Source: Stagonosporopsis chrysanthemi
Taxonomy: Eukaryota > Ascomycota > Dothideomycetes > Pleosporales > Didymellaceae
Length of the DNA stretch: 64,000 nucleotides
Direction: 5' to 3'
Assembly (NCBI GenBank): GCA_022560025.1
Contig: JAFISE010000080.1
Location: forward strand, 1 to 64,000
Below are positions 11,543-22,119 of this stretch, piece after piece. Position 1 is the first letter of the stretch. Every line of letters begins with the position of its first letter. The position numbers were made by a program, and so were the translations under genes. The notes under the pieces were generated by a model. That model searched no databases. It was not told the origin of the DNA and saw only the letters and a program-made list of their open reading frames with translations.

Positions 11543-12336
11543 GTCTGAACCTGTTCCTTCCAATCGTTGCGAGGGTGGGCTTTGTTCACGGCATACCCGC
11601 GCGAAGGGTATTACGACGTTGCCGCTGAATTGCAAGTTTTCTCTATAGATCATGAGATACCAATCGCTAAATTTGTTACATTCGCACTCACACACTATGC
11701 TATCGTCTTGGGTAGTGGTTCTCATGCATCATGCTTTCCTGTTGTTGCTTATCCAGAGATCGACGCATCATACAAGTGCGGCGCGAGTCTGATAATGTAC
11801 GGGTGCTCCGACGTCGTGATACTCGTCGCGTACCGATTGCTCGGTTCTTAGATAAGGAGTTCCCTGGTCGTCGAACGCAGGGTGCTCAGCATGGGGGCCC
11901 GACTTACATTCAGTACAATCAACGACAGATGTGATGTGCAACATGTCTCGTCGTGTTACATGATTTTTCATTCGCAATCATGGGGCATCACTTCAGAGGG
12001 GGCTATGAAGGCAGAGCCTCGTAAAGCTTGAGATTTAATCACATTCGTCCAGCAATAACGTTAAGACGGATTCACGTGTCCTAGCCACAGGTAACCAATG
12101 CTACGGACTGCTTTTGCCAAGCTGACTAATCGAAATAACACGTCTCAGACGCGAATTCACGTGATATTTATCTCTCCTCGAGTTCTCATTGGTCGGCTGG
12201 ATGCAATGCGTTACGCTTCCCCGCCTCCATTTCAGATACCAGCAGAGTGCACGCAGCCACTGCTCCAATTCTTTGTTGCTCTATCTACGAACAGCTTGCT
12301 TCGCGAAATCTGGCTCTTTCACAGTATCTACTCAAT
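11543..12336. other. Intergenic; no supported gene
   Basis: This is the 3' flank of the permease and the promoter of the next LPxEIR locus. Short frames only, and no repeat seen. Confidence 0.4.
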
Positions 12337-13615
12337 ATGGCCTCAGCAAGCCCCACAAAACCATTCCGCTTCGTCGACCTCCCCAGAGAGATCCGTGACA
12401 AGATCTACCGTATACTGCTGTGCGGCTTTGGACCTCGACCCACCACCATCACCCCACCGTTGGACGCTGATGCCAACCTCAATTTTATGAATCAACTTGC
12501 TATACTGGACCATACAATTGACACTACGATTCTTCTTGCTTCCAAGCAGGTCCATCGAGAAGCTTACGGCATCACGGTAAAAACGAACCGGTTCGTTCGC
12601 GTCACTTCGTCTGGGGGATTTCTGCTCCGACTCCTGCTCAATCACCTCCGTGTCCCAATGGTTAGTGAGGATGAGGAGATCGTTGACGCCTTCAAGGGTT
12701 ACGTACTATCCGTCTCTCTGTCCTGTGCAAAGGACACCGGTAGCATGTACCGGGACACACCTTTCTCCACCGAACCAGACAGCCTGATGCTGCTGAGTCG
12801 CGATATGGATGTCTTCTGCGATATCCTGATGGACGGGGATACATGCCTGCCTGAGTTCGGCACGAAGGTAGCACTGAAACTCGCAGTGGCACCGAGTAGC
12901 ATCCTTGTCCCCTCGACCTACAAATCCCCAATCGACGATTTCTTCTCTGAGAGCACGCAGCGAACCCTCCTCCACCCCTTCCGCAAGCGCCTCCGAGGAT
13001 TCAAAGAAGTTAAAATCTGCGGCCTTGCCGACCGCTCTCGCTGCCGCTGTCGAGGCTGAAATGGCGCAGAACATTGCCTCGGATCCGGACGCTGTCCTTG
13101 ACAAATATGCAGACCTCAAGGCCGCGGGACAAAAACTATATGCTGCGAGAAAGACTGAGGAAGCAGCCCTCGCCTGGCAAGACGCTGCGCTTGAAATCGA
13201 GCAACTTCTGCACAGCAGCTCCTGGCCTTCCCTCATTGAGACCGGCGGGGTGCCTTTCATAGCGCGCTTGGCCGAGATGTACTTCCTGATGAGACTCAAT
13301 ATATCGCACATCAAGCTTGGAGACATGGAGCGTGGCGTCCCTTACGCGCATATCATGGCTAGGGATGCGCTGAAAATGGGGGCGGCCGCCTTTAAGGAGG
13401 GGTACTGGAAGCCCGAGTTCCAATGGCGCCCGACGGACGTGCATAGGGCGAAGTTTTATTTTAGATACGCTGTTTATTTGCGGTTAGAGGGCGATCCGAA
13501 GAGTGTTGGGTGGGCGGAGAGAATGATCGAGAGGGTGGGGAGGTTGCTACCCGGGGACAACGTGGTGGAGAGGGAGAGGATATTGATTGCGGCTTGGAAG
13601 TCGTCGCCAAAGTGA
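12337..13615 (+). pseudogene. LPxEIR (F-box-like) protein interrupted by a frameshift
   Basis: An ATG at 12337 opens a frame with FRFVDLPREIRDKIYRILL at about residues 10-28, the LPxEIR hallmark. This frame runs to a stop at about 13060. The continuing C-terminal part lies one frame over, to 13615: an Ala-rich helix AAAVEAEM, then TPR-like AGQKLYAARKTEEAALAWQD and SSSWPSLIETGGV. Family members usually carry both halves as one protein. The join lies near 13026-13035 and fits a one-base insertion relative to an intact frame. No convincing intron (donor plus branch plus acceptor of the right length) spans it. It could be a real mutation, an assembly error or a missed intron. Confidence 0.62.
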
Positions 13616-14168
13616 TGTTCTCAATTTTGCTTGGTAATTGTTTGGTGTTTGACCTGCCAGTTTTCCCGGCTTTTTGAAGCCGGCTGTAAAATTGCACGAG
13701 GGTACCAGAAGATAACGGAAGTCAGGACGACTTGAGTAACACCTGTTTCTTTGGCGGATTGTGATTTGAGCAAATTTCATTTTCAAGATTCATTTACGTG
13801 CATAGGTTTTTCTCTACACCTGCGAAGCAAGATACGTTCATTACTATCGCCAGAAGAAAACCAGATAAATGTTGGCGAATGTTCCCGACTGGCAGCTTTG
13901 ATACACGTAGCAATTGGTCGCTCATAGCGCTGAAACCTATCAAAGTCATGGCAACTTCGCGAAGCGAACACCCAATTGTTGTACATGATACGCAATTTAC
14001 CGAAGTATATTAGCCCGTACATAAAACTCATTGAAGACTGCAGGCGGTGAACAACTTGTAAACATCATCAGAGAGTTTTCTCTCTGCAGAATATAGACGT
14101 GTTGCAGACATTGAGCCATCTAATAAGCAGCACGTGATCCAGCAAGGGAGGCAGAAACATACCTCAGC
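13616..14168. other. Intergenic; no supported gene
   Basis: Short frames only. The stretch ends at the target-site duplication of the repeat copy at 14169. Confidence 0.4.
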
Positions 14169-14332
14169 TGTAACCACGTGGCTGAGATCACATGATATGC
14201 TATTGTAGCAGGTACTGCCCGGTGCTTCCGGGTGAGCCGAGAGCTCCGGTACACCATCATCACAACACGACAACAGATAGCAATACAAGCGTTGACCCGC
14301 AGCACCCACTTGACACTGCTCACGCAGTTACA
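14169..14332 (+). mobile_element. Solo-LTR-like repeat, copy 1 (164 bp)
   Basis: The element begins TGTAACCACGTG and ends GCAGTTACA, so it has TG...CA ends and a short terminal inverted repeat. It is flanked by a perfect 5-bp direct repeat TCAGC (14164-14168 and 14333-14337). It matches the copies at 21108-21291 (inverted) and 28378-28561, but lacks about 20 bp of their centre. It holds no open reading frame of a transposon protein. Confidence 0.85.
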
Positions 14333-14421
14333 TCAGCGAGTGTTTGCTAGTAAAGCATGCACTTGTAGGATTTGTATCCACAGCTACAGCCGGATTCCTG
14401 GGGCAAGACTAAGCAGCGAGA

Positions 14422-15245
14422 TCATGATCGTTTGATCCATAATTTTGGGGCTTGCCAGTTTTCAAATCCCATTTGTCCACCAGCTTTGGTAAGTTTATCC
14501 TCTGCTTGGAAGGTTTGTTGGTCCTTGTCAATCGTGCCCGCGTCGACAGCTTTTTCAAAGCAGATTGTTTTCCTTTCACGCTTTGTCACAAGACCTATTT
14601 CTTCCACACAGATTGCTTTAGAACCCTCATAGCATCCTCAATGATTTCAACACTGGCACGCTCAAGCAGCGTCATGTTGTTTTCCCTGTCTCCATAACCT
14701 GAACCAGCTAAATATGCCAGATTTGTAGGAATGATCTGCGCAAGGGGGGGGGGGTGCATCTCTGCATATCAAAGCGAACTGTTTGACACTGTGGCAAACC
14801 TGCTTTAGAGCCTCGAGTCTCACAAAGTCACGGAACCTGAAGACAGCATGTTCCTCAGTGCTGATAGAGTCACTGCTGACACCGCAGAACATTAGAATCT
14901 GTAGTGTTGGTCCGTGATTGTCCGTAAGCTCGCGCACAATGATTGCTTTGTCCACTTTATGCGCTTTGGACCCGTGATCAAGGCAGACGGCTGTGACCAA
15001 TTCGCATAGGGTGTGAAAGGGCTCTTCGAGAAATTCATCACCAAAGTCGTGGTCAATGACTTTGAGAAACAGATATCTGACAGATGAAGATACGTTCAGA
15101 ATACAGTGAGAATCTAGCACGCTGACCATGCTGTCCTAGCGGCTGCTGGTTTCGGCGTCATCATGAAAATGCTCGTGGCCGTTGCAACGCAGACCGTTGA
15201 CATAGTGTCCAAGTTTGGAAGGCGGAACAGACGACCTGTCAGTCA
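14422..15245 (-). pseudogene. Degraded or multi-exon coding remnant, uncharacterised
   Basis: Three minus-strand stretches look like coding sequence but do not join simply: about 15220-15145, 15129-14662 (with LELV-type leucine-rich text around TLCELVTAVCLD and DNHGPTLQILMFCGV) and 14607-14422 (Lys/Glu-rich, ERKTICFEKAVDAG). The first is separated from the second by an in-frame TAG. A run of ten G (about 14743-14752) lies in the second stretch. It resembles the leucine-rich C-terminal part of fungal F-box proteins and may be the downstream part of the broken F-box gene at 15265-16309. The function is unknown. Confidence 0.35.
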
Positions 15246-15264
15246 TATTGAGCATGAATAGCGA

Positions 15265-16309
15265 TCATCGTTCATCCAAGTTTCCGAGACGATGCGACTG
15301 ACACAAAATGGAGGCTGAGGAATCCGGACAAGCCATCTGCCCGGTACCAGTGCTGGCAGTTGCTTGGTGGAATGCAACACCATCGTGCTGATTGCATTGC
15401 GACGCACTGATGTCTTCATCTTCTGCAATGTGGATACGATCCATTGCTTCAAGCACCTGCTCTTGTTCCCAGTTTGCCTAGGCCGCTTCCCATCCGTAAT
15501 CAAGTTCGCTTTCAGTCTCGCTGAGATTTTCATCTTGAAAATGATCCTGGTGCTTGGGGCAATCTTCGGCCCGCGAATTAACCTCTCCATCGTCAGCCTC
15601 AGCTTCATTGACCTCCAATTCAATGTCCCGTGAGTCTTCCACGCTTTCAGAGAACTCATCAGAGTTAGATCCGCCTCTCCAAGGTCGTAGCAATTTACAA
15701 CCAATGTTTTTAGAAGTAGAGATGAGAGATTTGAACCACCACAAAGTAGAGCCATTGTCCTTACCTGCAGCTCGCGGGATGAACTTCAAGTCCAGCGAGC
15801 TTTAAGGACTCCATCGTGACCAGTTTCAACTTGACGAAGTGCTGTCTCTTTATGGTTTCATTTGCCGTATATGCCTCGAACGCACGTTCATCAAACCAGT
15901 CCAGATATGCGCCAACCCTGCTAAGCGATGGCTGGAGGCTCGGAATATCTGTGTCCAACATAATGTTTTCCAAGGCCATGACGTTAGGCACTCCGAAACT
16001 GTACGTTGACCATTCGTCCCAAATTGTTCTACCCGCCATACCTCAAACGAACGGATGTGCCATGTCGGCAGAGGATTCTTCCTCTAACAAGAGCAGTACC
16101 GTGATAGGGTCGAGATCAGATACTGTATGAATTCTTTTGTTGGATTCTTGGTGGCGGTGCAGCATGTGTTGGTAGCCAGCATAAAGCCACTTACAGGTGC
16201 GGACAAAACTAAAGAGGTCATCAAAGGGGAGCTCGTCAAGTATAGAGGACAGCACATCAGCCAAAAGGTCGACGACGGAGATCATCTCTTGTGGTTTTTG
16301 ATTTGACAC
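15265..16309 (-). pseudogene. F-box protein with two in-frame stop codons
   Basis: From the ATG at 16309 the frame encodes an F-box-like helix (SSILDELPFDDLFSFVRTCK, about residues 21-40). An in-frame TGA at 16045-16043 interrupts it, and the same frame continues to 15761. A GTAAGG donor near 15763 then suggests an exon end. Beyond it, one frame over, lies an acidic Glu/Asp/Ser-rich stretch (about 15690-15481), an in-frame TAG (15480-15478) and further coding text to 15265. TGA and TAG are each one C-to-T change away from a sense codon (CGA, CAG). I read the locus as a recently inactivated F-box gene, although unannotated introns could remove one of the stops. Confidence 0.5.
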
Positions 16310-16692
16310 ACACTATGGTACAAAATCGGCTGAAAAACACAGCGTCGCGGTGTAAATCACACTGCAACGCAGCGTTTCCTATACAGGAAGAAGTGATGTT
16401 TAGGTAAAATATACTGCAAAAAATAAACAAAAACACTACAAATTGCGAAATTACCTAGCTTTGCAGTATGAGAGACCTACTGTAGTGTTTTCAACATAGG
16501 AAAATGTCTTATTTTAGGTATAAAAAAAAGACACTGCATCAGTACTATAGTGTAAGCCATAGATGTCTCAGGTAACATACAGAAATATGCTGATAGAAGA
16601 TAGAGCGGATATGAAAACAACAGCACGAATTAGAACCGGCGCTAAGAGACGGATTCTAGCGACGTAAACAATATGACGAGCGATAGCTACAC
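16310..16692. other. AT-rich intergenic region with inverted repeat
   Basis: Noticeably richer in A/T than the flanking genes. It contains the 11-bp perfect inverted repeat listed separately. No open frame of note. Confidence 0.5.
16430..16491. repeat. Perfect 11-bp inverted repeat with 40-nt loop
   Basis: AAAACACTACA at 16430-16440 is the exact reverse complement of TGTAGTGTTTT at 16481-16491. It could be a terminator-like hairpin, the decayed end pair of a small mobile element, or chance in AT-rich DNA. No target duplication is evident. Confidence 0.6.
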
Positions 16693-18481
16693 TCAGTTTG
16701 CTCTCCTTCGCCTAAAACGCACAATACTAACTTCGAACTCGCGCGCAGCGCGCATCCATGGCTCGTTCGGGAACGCGTCCCAACCATCAGCGTAAGTATC
16801 GCGGTCAAAGACTGGAGATGAGCCACTGTAGTCGCTTTGGTCGTCTCCGTCAAGATACCAAGATGGCTCCAAACTTTCATCGGTACCCCAAGATTCATTG
16901 AGTGCCTCGTCCTGGCTGGTGACATCTCCACTCTGTGGGGTGCCATACGAAGCTTCTTGGATGCCTGGCATAGCTTCCTCCTGGACGATGCGGCCTTCGA
17001 CGTTTTCAATGACAGAGATATCATTCTCCTCGTTTCTGAGCTCTCTGTCACTTGCGCAGGCCTCCTCTTCATCAGTTTGTTTCGCCCATCTCATCGACTG
17101 GACACTTCCATCGTGTGCTAGCTCATACTGCGTGCCTTGGATAGGAAACTTCCAAGTCTTCGCGCACTCCACGACGGTGTCGAGCTGATGCTTCTTTACC
17201 GAAAATGTCTCAAGTACGAGTTCGAGAGTCTTGAGGCCTGGTAGCGACCCAATCACCTCACCCCACGTCGAAATGTACTCAGGATGTTTGCCTGATCGTC
17301 TAGAAGCTGCCCACGCAAGCATATCGGTCACTGATATTCTGGTTGCCCCGCTGCAGGCTGGGTCAAGTGCAAGCTGTTTATCATCGTCAGTGGTGCTAGG
17401 ATCGTCAGACCAGGTCCACCAGTCGGTTCGTGACCTAGAAGGTCAGTCGATTTCAGTCCAGAATTGGATATCCAGGGAGACATACAAGCGGAGTGTGAGG
17501 TAAGTTATTGTCCGTGCTATCATGGCACGTGCAGTGAACATACAGGGATACTCCTTTGGAAATTCACCATTCGTGTCATTCCAGCCTCGAGGTATAGTGA
17601 CCTTGTCTCCATCTTTCATGTGCGGTTCGGTATCGTCAGAGCGCACCAAGAGCCCAAAGTTGTGTGCCTGTATGACCTTTTCGGGGCGGTGTTCTGGGCG
17701 ACGCTCGTTGTAGAATCGTGGAGCGACGTAGGCGCCTGACTGCCTTAGTGCTGGCCTCCAGTCTGCTAAAGCTTGCTTCAGATCTACTCCTTCAATCGAC
17801 ACTTGCTGCAAGCTTAGATCCACTCGTTCTATCAAGGCATACTGCCACTATTCATGTAATCAGCAGTGTTGAGAACTATTAGCACACGAAGCTTACTTAC
17901 TGGTGCGATGCGTTGGAGGTCTGGACGTGAGCGGCCGTGGTTGCGATATGACTGGTAACCTTTTGAGGAAGAAGTCAATGGAAATGCAACGATGCGGAAT
18001 GTATTCAAAAAGCTCATGCCGGAAGGAGGTGCTTACCATTGAGCTGCATCGGCAGGCGATAGGCCTCTAAATAAACGATCTTACACGTTTGAAGAAGTGC
18101 ATGCGCAACATCGGACCTGGCAACATCGGCGTCGGTGCCACCCTCTCTTCGAAACACATTGTCCATGTCAGGCTTGAGTGCCCCATCATCTGCGAGTGCA
18201 AACTGGAAGATCAAATAGCGAATCTCTTTGGGAAGCACGCGGTACAACAGGCACATAGTCTGTGGTTGTACTTTGATGTATGGTGGCAGACCAAAAGCTA
18301 GGGGCTCGATGGGTCGTCCGTAGAAACAGCAGCCCTCGGGCCCCCGATCTTTCCGAGTTGCAACGCAATCGCAGTGGTTGAGGCCATCACTGTCGTGGCA
18401 ATGATAACGGATCTGTTTGGGTGTGCGTTCAGGGTATTGTTCTGAGGTACTCAATCGCAAACTGAATTCATAGTGAGCCAT
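16693..18481 (-). CDS. LPKEIR (F-box-like) domain protein, four exons
   Basis: Exons are 18481-18037, 17959-17901, 17847-17486 and 17434-16693; introns are 77, 53 and 51 nt with GTAAGC, GTAAGT and GTATGT donors and AG acceptors. All joins keep frame; the product is 535 aa. The hallmark RVLPKEIRYLIFQFALAD falls near residues 88-105. The middle contains a conserved-looking block around IPRGWNDTNGEFPKEYP. The C-terminal third is acidic and low complexity. An in-frame Met further upstream at 18652 is possible, but 18481 (MAHYEFSL) fits better. The function of this Pezizomycotina family is not established. It lies head-on to neighbouring F-box loci, suggesting local expansion. Confidence 0.75.
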
Positions 18482-19145
18482 GACGGCGACTTGGGGCAAT
18501 TGTCGTCCGTCTGAAGTGTCGTAGTAGTAGGTAGATGTGGAGATTACACATGGATTGTGCCACCCGGACGTCCGTGCGGCTGATCGGTGTCCGTCAGACC
18601 CCTCCTTTTCTCCAACTCTTTCAGCCTCAAAACAATCAGTTTCCGACTGCACGTCTATTACAATGCAACATCATTAGTGTTCATTCGGGACTTAGCAAGC
18701 TCGACGCTCCATGCCTTTGCACTTGCGATATTTGGGACACTTACACACCCACCTAGGCAGGAATTAGCAGGGGTCAGTACGCGTACTAGAATGTGCATTC
18801 TGGTATACTCCGAAAAGCCGACAGAGATTGCAGCATTAATACCAACAACCGGAAATAATATCCACGAGTATGCAGAGCGCGAAGTCCGACGGAGAAGTTC
18901 AAGTGTGGATCGAGTGTGCGCAACATGGACAACGCGGACGTGTTCGCGATGTATAAACGTATCGCTATTAGCATAAATGCATACCAGACGATCGATCGTT
19001 CTTTGAATAATTCAGTAAATTCATCAACAGCCTTTCCTTGCCGCTCTGTTTGACACAGGTGCACACAATCTTTTAGCACGACTGTTTTGGCGCATCTTCT
19101 AAAACCAGAAACTTTTCCCTGAGAGTCGCCAATCAACCCTACAGA
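18482..19145. promoter_or_regulatory. Divergent promoter region
   Basis: A 664-bp region between the minus-strand LPKEIR gene and the plus-strand secreted-protein gene. Frames present here (for example 19136-18786, minus) show no recognisable domain. I see no strong regulatory repeat. Confidence 0.35.
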
Positions 19146-20816
19146 ATGCGGGCTGCTTTCCTGGAAGGCTTCAGCCTCTTACTCAGCTTTGGTGCTTCAA
19201 TCACAAATGCTCGTGTCGTTTGCGATACCAGGCAGATCAATGATGTCGCAACTACTTACGCAGCCAGAGGCCTGCAAGAAACGACCAAATCCTGCATCGA
19301 ACATGTTTGCACTACCAGGTCCAGTGCGAGCAAGCTTGAGGACTTCTCCGAAGACCGATGTGGACAGGTCATGTGGACCATCACTCAAATCGATGACGTT
19401 TCTGTCCAACATGGCACTGAAAGCTGCATTGCTCAATTTAGCGACATTTTTGACCAGTGTATCGCTACGAGGGGTGCACAAGGTGGCACTTTATTGACGG
19501 AGGAGGCCTTGTATGAGGCGTACTCAATCAACGAGGAAGATTCAGGTTTACAAGAAAGGGCGATCTTGGGGGTGGATATCGAGACAGCGGCTATCAAGGT
19601 GCGATACCCTGCGACAAAACCCAAATCTGTGACGAAACCCAAACCTGCGCCAAATCCCAAGTCTACAACAAAAGCCTCGCCAGTCTCAAAGCCGACACCA
19701 TTGCCAAAGCCGGCACCAGCGAAGCCTCAACAAGATTGCAATAAACAGAAGGACAAGGGCAGTAAGAAAGGCACCAGATTGGTCAGAGATGTCCTTGACA
19801 CCGTTCTCTCGCGCTTACTGCGCAGAGCGCCACCGCCATCGGATGGAGCTAGTTGTGCCTTGCCCACCGCAATCCATTATGAAAAGAAAGAGCCTGAACG
19901 TGGGAGAGTGTGGACATATTTCTTCGACTCTAGTGCGGACTGGCAGAGAACAGTTACGGAACCAAGAGCCAAACCGGTCCTTGCCAAAATGAACCCGGAC
20001 GGCAAATTCAACGTTGTTGTAATGAAGAGTGCCCAGTCATACTGCGTGGGTGATCCTGACGGTAAAACGGACCCTTACAATTTGGCGGTGCAGGCGGTGA
20101 AAGCTGGAGATAAATGTCTGCTCACTAATGGTAACTACTTTGTCATGGGAGGTGCTCAGAACCTGGAGTTCCATGCTGGAGGACCTGTCGTCGAAAATCT
20201 AAAAAGCTACAACCACTTTGCAGTCGGATTTACCACCTCTACCTCTAAACAAGTCGATGTGCCTGCAGATCACGCACAATACTATGAAGAGTTCAGGGGC
20301 AACGACGGAAGCTCTTTGATGTGTGGACCAGGACTCAAGGAGCCATTGGACCTCAAGAGACCGGAGCTGCAGTACTGGTGCAAGAAGACTCATGAGACTA
20401 CGGAACATGCCGTACCGCACCCAGATGTTGAAAAAAATGGATTGGTCCAGTCTGTCTATGCTCAGATTCCCGGAGGTCTTGCTACATCAAACCAACCAAA
20501 CGAGCGTCTAGTGACTGTCATCCTAAAGGACGATCTCAAATTGGTCTTCTCATACACGAGCCGAAGAAGCAAGGGCGTCACTGTGAATCAAATGAGATCT
20601 GTCGTTGAAGCCTTCCTAGCATCGTTCTTGAAGGCCGACATCAAGACTGATACTAAACAAGTCCTAAATCTGGATGGCGGTGGCAGCATATTTGTTGCTT
20701 GGGTAAAGAACAAGCGGTGGAACGTCATTGCGGCGGGAAATTTGAACGGCGCGCGCACTCCTCCAGGCTGGCGCCCTAGGATGGTCACCACCATGATCAA
20801 GCACACGCTGGGATAG
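19146..20816 (+). CDS. Secreted modular protein with phosphodiester-glycosidase (NAGPA-type) C-terminal domain
   Basis: A single-exon 556-aa protein. Residues 1-22 look like a signal peptide. Residues ~23-140 form a Cys-containing N-terminal module ending near CIATRGAQGGTLL. Residues ~152-200 are a Lys/Pro-rich linker. A dibasic site (LLRR) follows at about 227-230, then a short segment with SCALPTAIHYEKKE, then the C-terminal domain. That domain has LTNGNYF (326-332) and NLDGGGS (508-514), the two signatures of the phosphodiester glycosidase fold known from the lysosomal uncovering enzyme. The substrate is unknown. The N-terminal half is shared with the gene at 25094-23251, whose C-terminal domain is unrelated. 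Extracellular action is inferred from the signal peptide; cleavage at the dibasic site by Kex2 is inference. Confidence 0.8.
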   Translation: MRAAFLEGFSLLLSFGASITNARVVCDTRQINDVATTYAARGLQETTKSCIEHVCTTRSSASKLEDFSEDRCGQVMWTITQIDDVSVQHGTESCIAQFSDIFDQCIATRGAQGGTLLTEEALYEAYSINEEDSGLQERAILGVDIETAAIKVRYPATKPKSVTKPKPAPNPKSTTKASPVSKPTPLPKPAPAKPQQDCNKQKDKGSKKGTRLVRDVLDTVLSRLLRRAPPPSDGASCALPTAIHYEKKEPERGRVWTYFFDSSADWQRTVTEPRAKPVLAKMNPDGKFNVVVMKSAQSYCVGDPDGKTDPYNLAVQAVKAGDKCLLTNGNYFVMGGAQNLEFHAGGPVVENLKSYNHFAVGFTTSTSKQVDVPADHAQYYEEFRGNDGSSLMCGPGLKEPLDLKRPELQYWCKKTHETTEHAVPHPDVEKNGLVQSVYAQIPGGLATSNQPNERLVTVILKDDLKLVFSYTSRRSKGVTVNQMRSVVEAFLASFLKADIKTDTKQVLNLDGGGSIFVAWVKNKRWNVIAAGNLNGARTPPGWRPRMVTTMIKHTLG

Positions 20817-21107
20817 GCCTTAGGCTGTCCGCTCGCTTGTAACAGAGGATGCGCGCAGCGAGTATCTAGGTAGGCGTTCAGAGTAATGCTTGAATGTATG
20901 CGGCTTAAGGTGAAGTCGGAACTGTTGGAAACGAAGACTGAGGAGAGGAGAGCCGGTGAAGTCATGCTTGCGTTGCCAGACCGGGAACAACTGTATCTAT
21001 AGGTGAAGTTTGGGAGCTGTTTTTTTTGTCGGCGTTGTAACGTTCTGTTCTGCCTAGGAAACACCAGTACACAAAAAAGATACGGGGTTGTTTTCGCGGA
21101 GAGAATG
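20817..21107. other. Intergenic, convergent 3' flanks
   Basis: A short region between the secreted-protein stop and the repeat copy at 21108. No gene is seen. Confidence 0.4.
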
Positions 21108-21291
21108 TGTAACTGCGTAAGCAGTGTCAAGTGGGTGCTGCGGGTCAACGCTTGTATTGCTCTCTGTTCTCGTGTTGTGATGATCTCATGTTCGTCTACA
21201 GGAGCCCTCAGCTCAGAGGTAAGTGCACTTGCCCACACCGGGCAGTGCCTGCTACAATAGAATATCATGTGATCTATGTCACGTGGTTACA
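21108..21291 (-). mobile_element. Solo-LTR-like repeat, copy 2 (184 bp, inverted)
   Basis: Full-length copy in the opposite orientation to copies 1 and 3. It is bounded by TGTAACTGCG and CACGTGGTTACA and flanked by a perfect 5-bp duplication GAATG (21103-21107 and 21292-21296). It lies 54 bp beyond the stop codon of the acetoacetate-decarboxylase-like gene. Confidence 0.88.
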
Positions 21292-21345
21292 GAATGTGAC
21301 CAATTAGACCTAGATAACTCAAGCCTTTGCTTCGGTAAATCTCTA

Positions 21346-22119
21346 TTACAACTGGAAAACCTCTGGTGCAGGGTATAATATGCAAGCAGAACCGTACCCT
21401 ATTGTTGCAGACTCATATTGGATGATCTCGATCTTGTTTATTGATTCGGCGTGTTGACAGTCTTTCGGTAAGATCAGCTTTCCAACCCCTTCCCAAACCT
21501 CAGTTGGCCTGATCTCGAAGTAGCTGGGCACTAGATCCTTGACTGATGCCGGCGCACCAGCGATTGGTGAAGGGATGACGCGTAGATTCAAAAAGGGCCT
21601 GTCAAGCTTTGGAGCAGGGGTTTGCTTTGCTTTTGCCTCAAATGTGAAATCCACTACCTTCTGACCAACCGGTCGCTCAACAGATCCAATGGCCTCGTTT
21701 GATAGGCTCGAGGTCAGAGAGAGACGACCCAAACGCTTAGGAAATCCACACGGCTCTCTGCCAGCCAGAACTCCAATCTCGTTGTCAAGAATCAAAGACA
21801 GGCAGAAGTCATAGGACTTGCCGCGATATTTGGCCTCGACAGAATGGATGAACTCAACAAAAGGACCAGCAGCGCTGACAGCGTAATTGAGGATAGTGGC
21901 AGTCACTAAAGGCTCTTCCTCCACTTCGATAACCTCAGGAATGAGGTGGCCGATGCTCTTAAAGGAAGTTCGATATCGTATGGTCAGGACTGTTACATCA
22001 TCGAACACGGGTATGGCGCTACCGTATGGAGGGTCGTGCTGGGGGATGCCAGCATCGCTAACAGAAAGATTTCCAAAAGGCATAGTTTCTTGCGAAAACT
22101 CAGGGGAGGAATATGGCAA
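21346..22119 (-). CDS. Acetoacetate decarboxylase family protein
   Basis: A single exon of 257 aa, the usual family length. Acetoacetate decarboxylases use a Schiff-base lysine; fungal members often act as decarboxylases or aldolase-dehydratases in secondary or catabolic pathways. The family reads clearly from PPYGSAIPVFDDVTVLTIRY, the segment AGPFVEFIHSVEAKYRG and DNEIGVLAGREPCGFPKRLG. K128 in the GFPKRLG motif matches the position of the catalytic lysine; the neighbouring second lysine of the bacterial enzyme is Arg here, so acetoacetate may not be the substrate. No signal peptide, so probably cytosolic. It lies between the two modular secreted-protein genes; whether the three are co-regulated cannot be seen. 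Confidence 0.88.
   Translation of the reverse strand: MPYSSPEFSQETMPFGNLSVSDAGIPQHDPPYGSAIPVFDDVTVLTIRYRTSFKSIGHLIPEVIEVEEEPLVTATILNYAVSAAGPFVEFIHSVEAKYRGKSYDFCLSLILDNEIGVLAGREPCGFPKRLGRLSLTSSLSNEAIGSVERPVGQKVVDFTFEAKAKQTPAPKLDRPFLNLRVIPSPIAGAPASVKDLVPSYFEIRPTEVWEGVGKLILPKDCQHAESINKIEIIQYESATIGYGSACILYPAPEVFQL

Noticed and set aside
18786..19136. 116-codon minus-strand frame upstream of the secreted-protein gene
   Set aside because: No domain, no conserved-looking text, and it lies in the divergent promoter.
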